The position numbers and the translations under genes were made by a program. Positions 14,057 to 16,013 of a stretch of 16,013 nucleotides of DNA are shown here, piece by piece (the first letter of the stretch is position 1; the number at the start of each line of letters is the position of its first letter). Source of the stretch: Treponema sp. UBA3649 (lineage in GTDB: Bacteria > Spirochaetota > Spirochaetia > Treponematales > Treponemataceae). The stretch lies in contig DFKI01000054.1 in the NCBI GenBank assembly GCA_002373325.1, positions 1-16,013 on the forward strand, read 5' to 3'. The notes under the pieces are model-generated. The model ran no database searches. It saw only the letters and a list, made by a program, of their open reading frames with translations, and was not told the origin of the DNA.

Positions 14057-14644
14057 ATGAGGCACATACCGATGAAGAGATTTTTTATTTTTACAGCACT
14101 GATGATTTTTTCATCCCCCGCACTTTTCGCCCAGCTTGACGGAGGACTTCCAAAAGGCAACGTGGAGGTTTTCGACGGATTTGAAAAAGGCAACTACTGG
14201 ATTTGGGCAGGATTCGACTGGGACCAGTACGGAACCGTGAAGATTTCCACCGGGGCGAACATTTCGAAGGACTGGGCATCGGAAGGCTCTCATTCGCTTG
14301 AGATGACGATGGACGTGATGGACGCATCCTCCACAAAATCCGCAATCTGGTTTTATGACGGAACGAACGATTTGTCGGGGTCGCGTTATCTTGCGATGGA
14401 TTTTTACAATCCGGAGAACTACACGTATCAAATTGCGGTGGTAATACAGGCGACGGATTCATGGAAATGGTGCAGTCTCGGCTCATACCAACTTCCGCCG
14501 GGAGTACACACGATGGTCTTCAGTCTTTCGGATTACACTGAGATGCTCGGCGACGTAAGGCGGATATCCGTTACAAGCGACAACGGACAGATTCTTATGA
14601 AGGAGTCGCATTTTTACGTGGACAACATCAGGCTCATAAAATAA
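14057..14644 (+). CDS. Secreted beta-sandwich protein, possibly carbohydrate-binding
   Basis: A 195-residue exported protein. The signal peptide (residues about 6-25, KRFFIFTALMIFSSPALFAQ) is followed by a mature domain of about 170 residues with the pattern of galactose-binding/CBM-like jelly rolls: an early EVFDGFEKGNYW, a glycine-serine step SEGSHSLEMTMDV, the core YLAMDFYNPENYTYQIAVVI, and a terminal FYVDNIRLI strand. No catalytic motif is seen. A relation to spirochaete FlaA-type sheath proteins, which share this layout loosely, cannot be excluded. AGGAG (14043-14047) overlaps the chemoreceptor stop; ATG 14057 is 9 bases from it, ATG 14048 touches it, and ATG 14072 with GAGG upstream is also possible. 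Position suggests a role with the chemoreceptor, for instance as a ligand-binding partner (inference). Confidence 0.82.
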   Translation: MRHIPMKRFFIFTALMIFSSPALFAQLDGGLPKGNVEVFDGFEKGNYWIWAGFDWDQYGTVKISTGANISKDWASEGSHSLEMTMDVMDASSTKSAIWFYDGTNDLSGSRYLAMDFYNPENYTYQIAVVIQATDSWKWCSLGSYQLPPGVHTMVFSLSDYTEMLGDVRRISVTSDNGQILMKESHFYVDNIRLIK

Positions 14645-14652
14645 TCAAGGCA

Positions 14653-14678
14653 CTTCGAAAATCTGAAATTTTTCGAGG
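14653..14678. terminator. Possible bidirectional terminator hairpin
   Basis: CTTCGAAAA (14653-14661) pairs with TTTTCGAGG (14670-14678) around an 8-base loop, with one G-T pair. It lies between the convergent ends of the secreted protein gene and the response regulator gene. The T-run is part of the stem rather than after it, so termination strength is uncertain. Confidence 0.45.
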
Positions 14679-14708
14679 TTTCCATCAGAACATGCGGCTC
14701 CACATTGA

Positions 14709-15329
14709 TTACTGACCGTATTTCGCAACAAGGTCTGCGCGGTCTCTCACTCCAATCTTTTCGTAGATTACGGAGATGTAATTTTCCACGGCACGTTTTT
14801 TTATGTTGAGCTCGGATGCAATCTCGTCGTTGGAAAGGTGTCCCAGAAGCAGCCCCATCACTTCCTTTTCACGCCGGGTAAGAGCGTCCGTAATCTTGCT
14901 GTATTTAATGAGCTTTGTCTGAAGATCCTCCTGAATGAATTCCTCACCCGCATGGATTTTTTCCATACATTCAAGAAGAATGTCCGAACTTGCGTTTTTG
15001 GAGACATAACCGCTCGCACCGTTTTCCATCGCTGTCTGAACCATGCCGGCAGCAAAGAACATGGAATACACCGCAATCTTCACTTCGGGATAAAGCTCAT
15101 GGATTTGTCTTATGAAATCAAACCCCGTGTTCTCCCCGTAAAAGTTCAGGTCGCAGATGAGGACGGAGGGAAGCTTCACCTCTTTTTTCAGCTCCATAAA
15201 ATCATTGAACGCCTGCTCGTGTGTCCCGGAATCTCCAAGGCAAATCCAGTTGGAATGGGCCATAATCCAACCCCTTGTTCCCACGCGAAGCATCTCATGG
15301 TCGTCTATTATATAGAAAGTTTTTGCCAT
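14709..15329 (-). CDS. NarL/FixJ-family response regulator
   Basis: A 206-residue DNA-binding response regulator. The receiver domain (1-125) has the acidic pair D9/D10, phospho-acceptor D60 (in VLICDLNF), S89 and K111 (YVSKNAS). The LuxR-type helix-turn-helix (about 148-204) has LTRREKEVMGLLLGHLSNDE and KKRAVENYISVIYEKIGVRD. On phosphorylation by its kinase it should dimerise and bind DNA; its target genes are not visible. The start is ATG 15329, 6 bases after AAGGAG (15341-15336); an upstream ATG at 15350 has no ribosome site. The Shine-Dalgarno overlaps the stop of the kinase gene (15342-15340), so the two are one operon. Confidence 0.93.
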   Translation of the reverse strand: MAKTFYIIDDHEMLRVGTRGWIMAHSNWICLGDSGTHEQAFNDFMELKKEVKLPSVLICDLNFYGENTGFDFIRQIHELYPEVKIAVYSMFFAAGMVQTAMENGASGYVSKNASSDILLECMEKIHAGEEFIQEDLQTKLIKYSKITDALTRREKEVMGLLLGHLSNDEIASELNIKKRAVENYISVIYEKIGVRDRADLVAKYGQ

Positions 15330-15339
15330 AATCTTCTCC

Positions 15340-16013
15340 TTAAATCTCAACGGTGATCTGAGTGCCGCAATCAGGCTCCGATCGGTAAGTTACGGTTCCG
15401 CCCAAAAGCTGCACACGCTCCACGATGTTTCTTACCCCGAAATGGAAATCCTTTATGTTCGTAAAAATTCCATCGTTAATCTGCGCGACGGTTTCCTGAT
15501 TCATTCCAACTCCGTCATCGCTGATGATGATTTTAAGCCCTTCCTGTTTGCTTTCTTCGCTTTTAGTCTTCCTGAAAAGAACAGTCACCTCAGCCGCCTT
15601 CGCATGTTTTTCGATGTTCTGAAATGCCTCCTGGATAATCCGGTAGATGCTCATAAGCTGCCCGTTTGTCCATGAGGAAAAATCAATGGAATCATCGGCG
15701 ACAATGCGGAAATCAAAATCATCACCCATGCCGTCAAAAATCTTCGTGCCCAAAAGCTCAAGCGCATCCGTCATTCCTTCAGCGGAGATTGCGGGAGGCG
15801 TGAGATTGTAGCACAACTTACGGATGTCCTCGATGTTCTGATTCTGTGTGCTGATGATTTTCTCCGCGGCATCTTTGTCCGAAAGATTTTCCGCAAGGAG
15901 TGAAACATACCTCATGCTCTGGGCTACAGTGTCGTGAAGTTCCTGGGAAATTCTTTTCCGCTCGGATTCCTGAACCTCAATGGAGTGACGCAAAAACTGC
16001 TCCGAGTTGTAGA
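15340..16013 (-). CDS. Sensor histidine kinase, HisKA_3 type (5' part outside the window)
   Basis: The frame is open to the right edge of the window, so only the C-terminal 224 residues or so are seen and the sensor domain is missing. The dimerisation and phosphorylation region has SERKRISQELHDTVAQSM, whose histidine is the phosphorylation site in HisKA_3 kinases. The ATPase domain carries the N-box (IIQEAFQNIEKHAKA), the DDGVGM G1 box and the glycine-rich FGVRNIVERVQLLGGTV near the end. This family partners NarL/FixJ regulators, and such a gene follows directly. TTG 15993 could be read as a start, but reading continues upstream without a stop, so it is internal. The signal sensed cannot be judged from this window. 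Confidence 0.92.
   Translation of the reverse strand, partial: YNSEQFLRHSIEVQESERKRISQELHDTVAQSMRYVSLLAENLSDKDAAEKIISTQNQNIEDIRKLCYNLTPPAISAEGMTDALELLGTKIFDGMGDDFDFRIVADDSIDFSSWTNGQLMSIYRIIQEAFQNIEKHAKAAEVTVLFRKTKSEESKQEGLKIIISDDGVGMNQETVAQINDGIFTNIKDFHFGVRNIVERVQLLGGTVTYRSEPDCGTQITVEI

Noticed and set aside
15340..15993. Complete kinase gene starting at TTG 15993
   Set aside because: The frame stays open to the window edge without a stop, there is no ribosome site at 15993, and a kinase starting just before its H-box would lack any sensor.

Overview
The window most resembles a chromosomal segment of a host-associated spirochaete of the Treponema group. The evidence is a class I (archaeal-type) lysyl-tRNA synthetase, as is usual in spirochaetes, two lipoproteins with spirochaete-style lipoboxes (LTSC, LSC), a large chemoreceptor, many membrane and secreted proteins of unknown function, and a dispersed palindromic intergenic repeat found five times. 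The genus is an inference; no rRNA or other phylogenetic marker is present.

Layout, left to right. 1-350: a minus-strand ArsR/SmtB repressor with a complete alpha-5 zinc site and an AT-rich palindromic operator over its promoter. 590-1288: a lipoprotein with a calcium-loop-like motif. 1358-3265: an unusual fusion of DAHP synthase and prephenate dehydratase with no chorismate mutase; the DAHP synthase half departs from the family at two metal ligands. 3421-5936: a two-gene operon (six-helix membrane protein plus TPR lipoprotein, ATGA overlap). 7915-5950 (minus): a two-gene operon of a membrane-anchored propeller-like protein and a LytM/M23 protein that has lost its zinc ligands. 8185-8523: a small acidic protein bracketed by two copies of the repeat. 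11092-8724 (minus): lysS, probably with an almost leaderless mRNA, then a SanA/DUF218 protein. 11132-11736: a long non-coding stretch with strong nested inverted repeats and the longest-tailed repeat copy. 11804-14644: a Cache-type chemoreceptor with a secreted beta-rich protein directly behind it. 16013-14709 (minus): a NarL-type two-component pair, the kinase cut by the window edge.

How it fits together: several loci point to the envelope (lipoproteins, a degenerate LytM protein, a SanA-like protein, a LiaF-like membrane protein) and to sensing (metal repressor, chemoreceptor plus possible periplasmic partner, two-component system). The core-metabolism genes are lysS and the aromatic amino-acid fusion.

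No CRISPR array, transposase, phage gene, toxin-antitoxin or defence system was seen. The most unusual items are the fused aromatic enzyme with its altered active site, the composite repeat family with tandem extra half-units, and the structured non-coding block upstream of the chemoreceptor. All assignments come from reading the sequence and remembered family motifs; no search was run.
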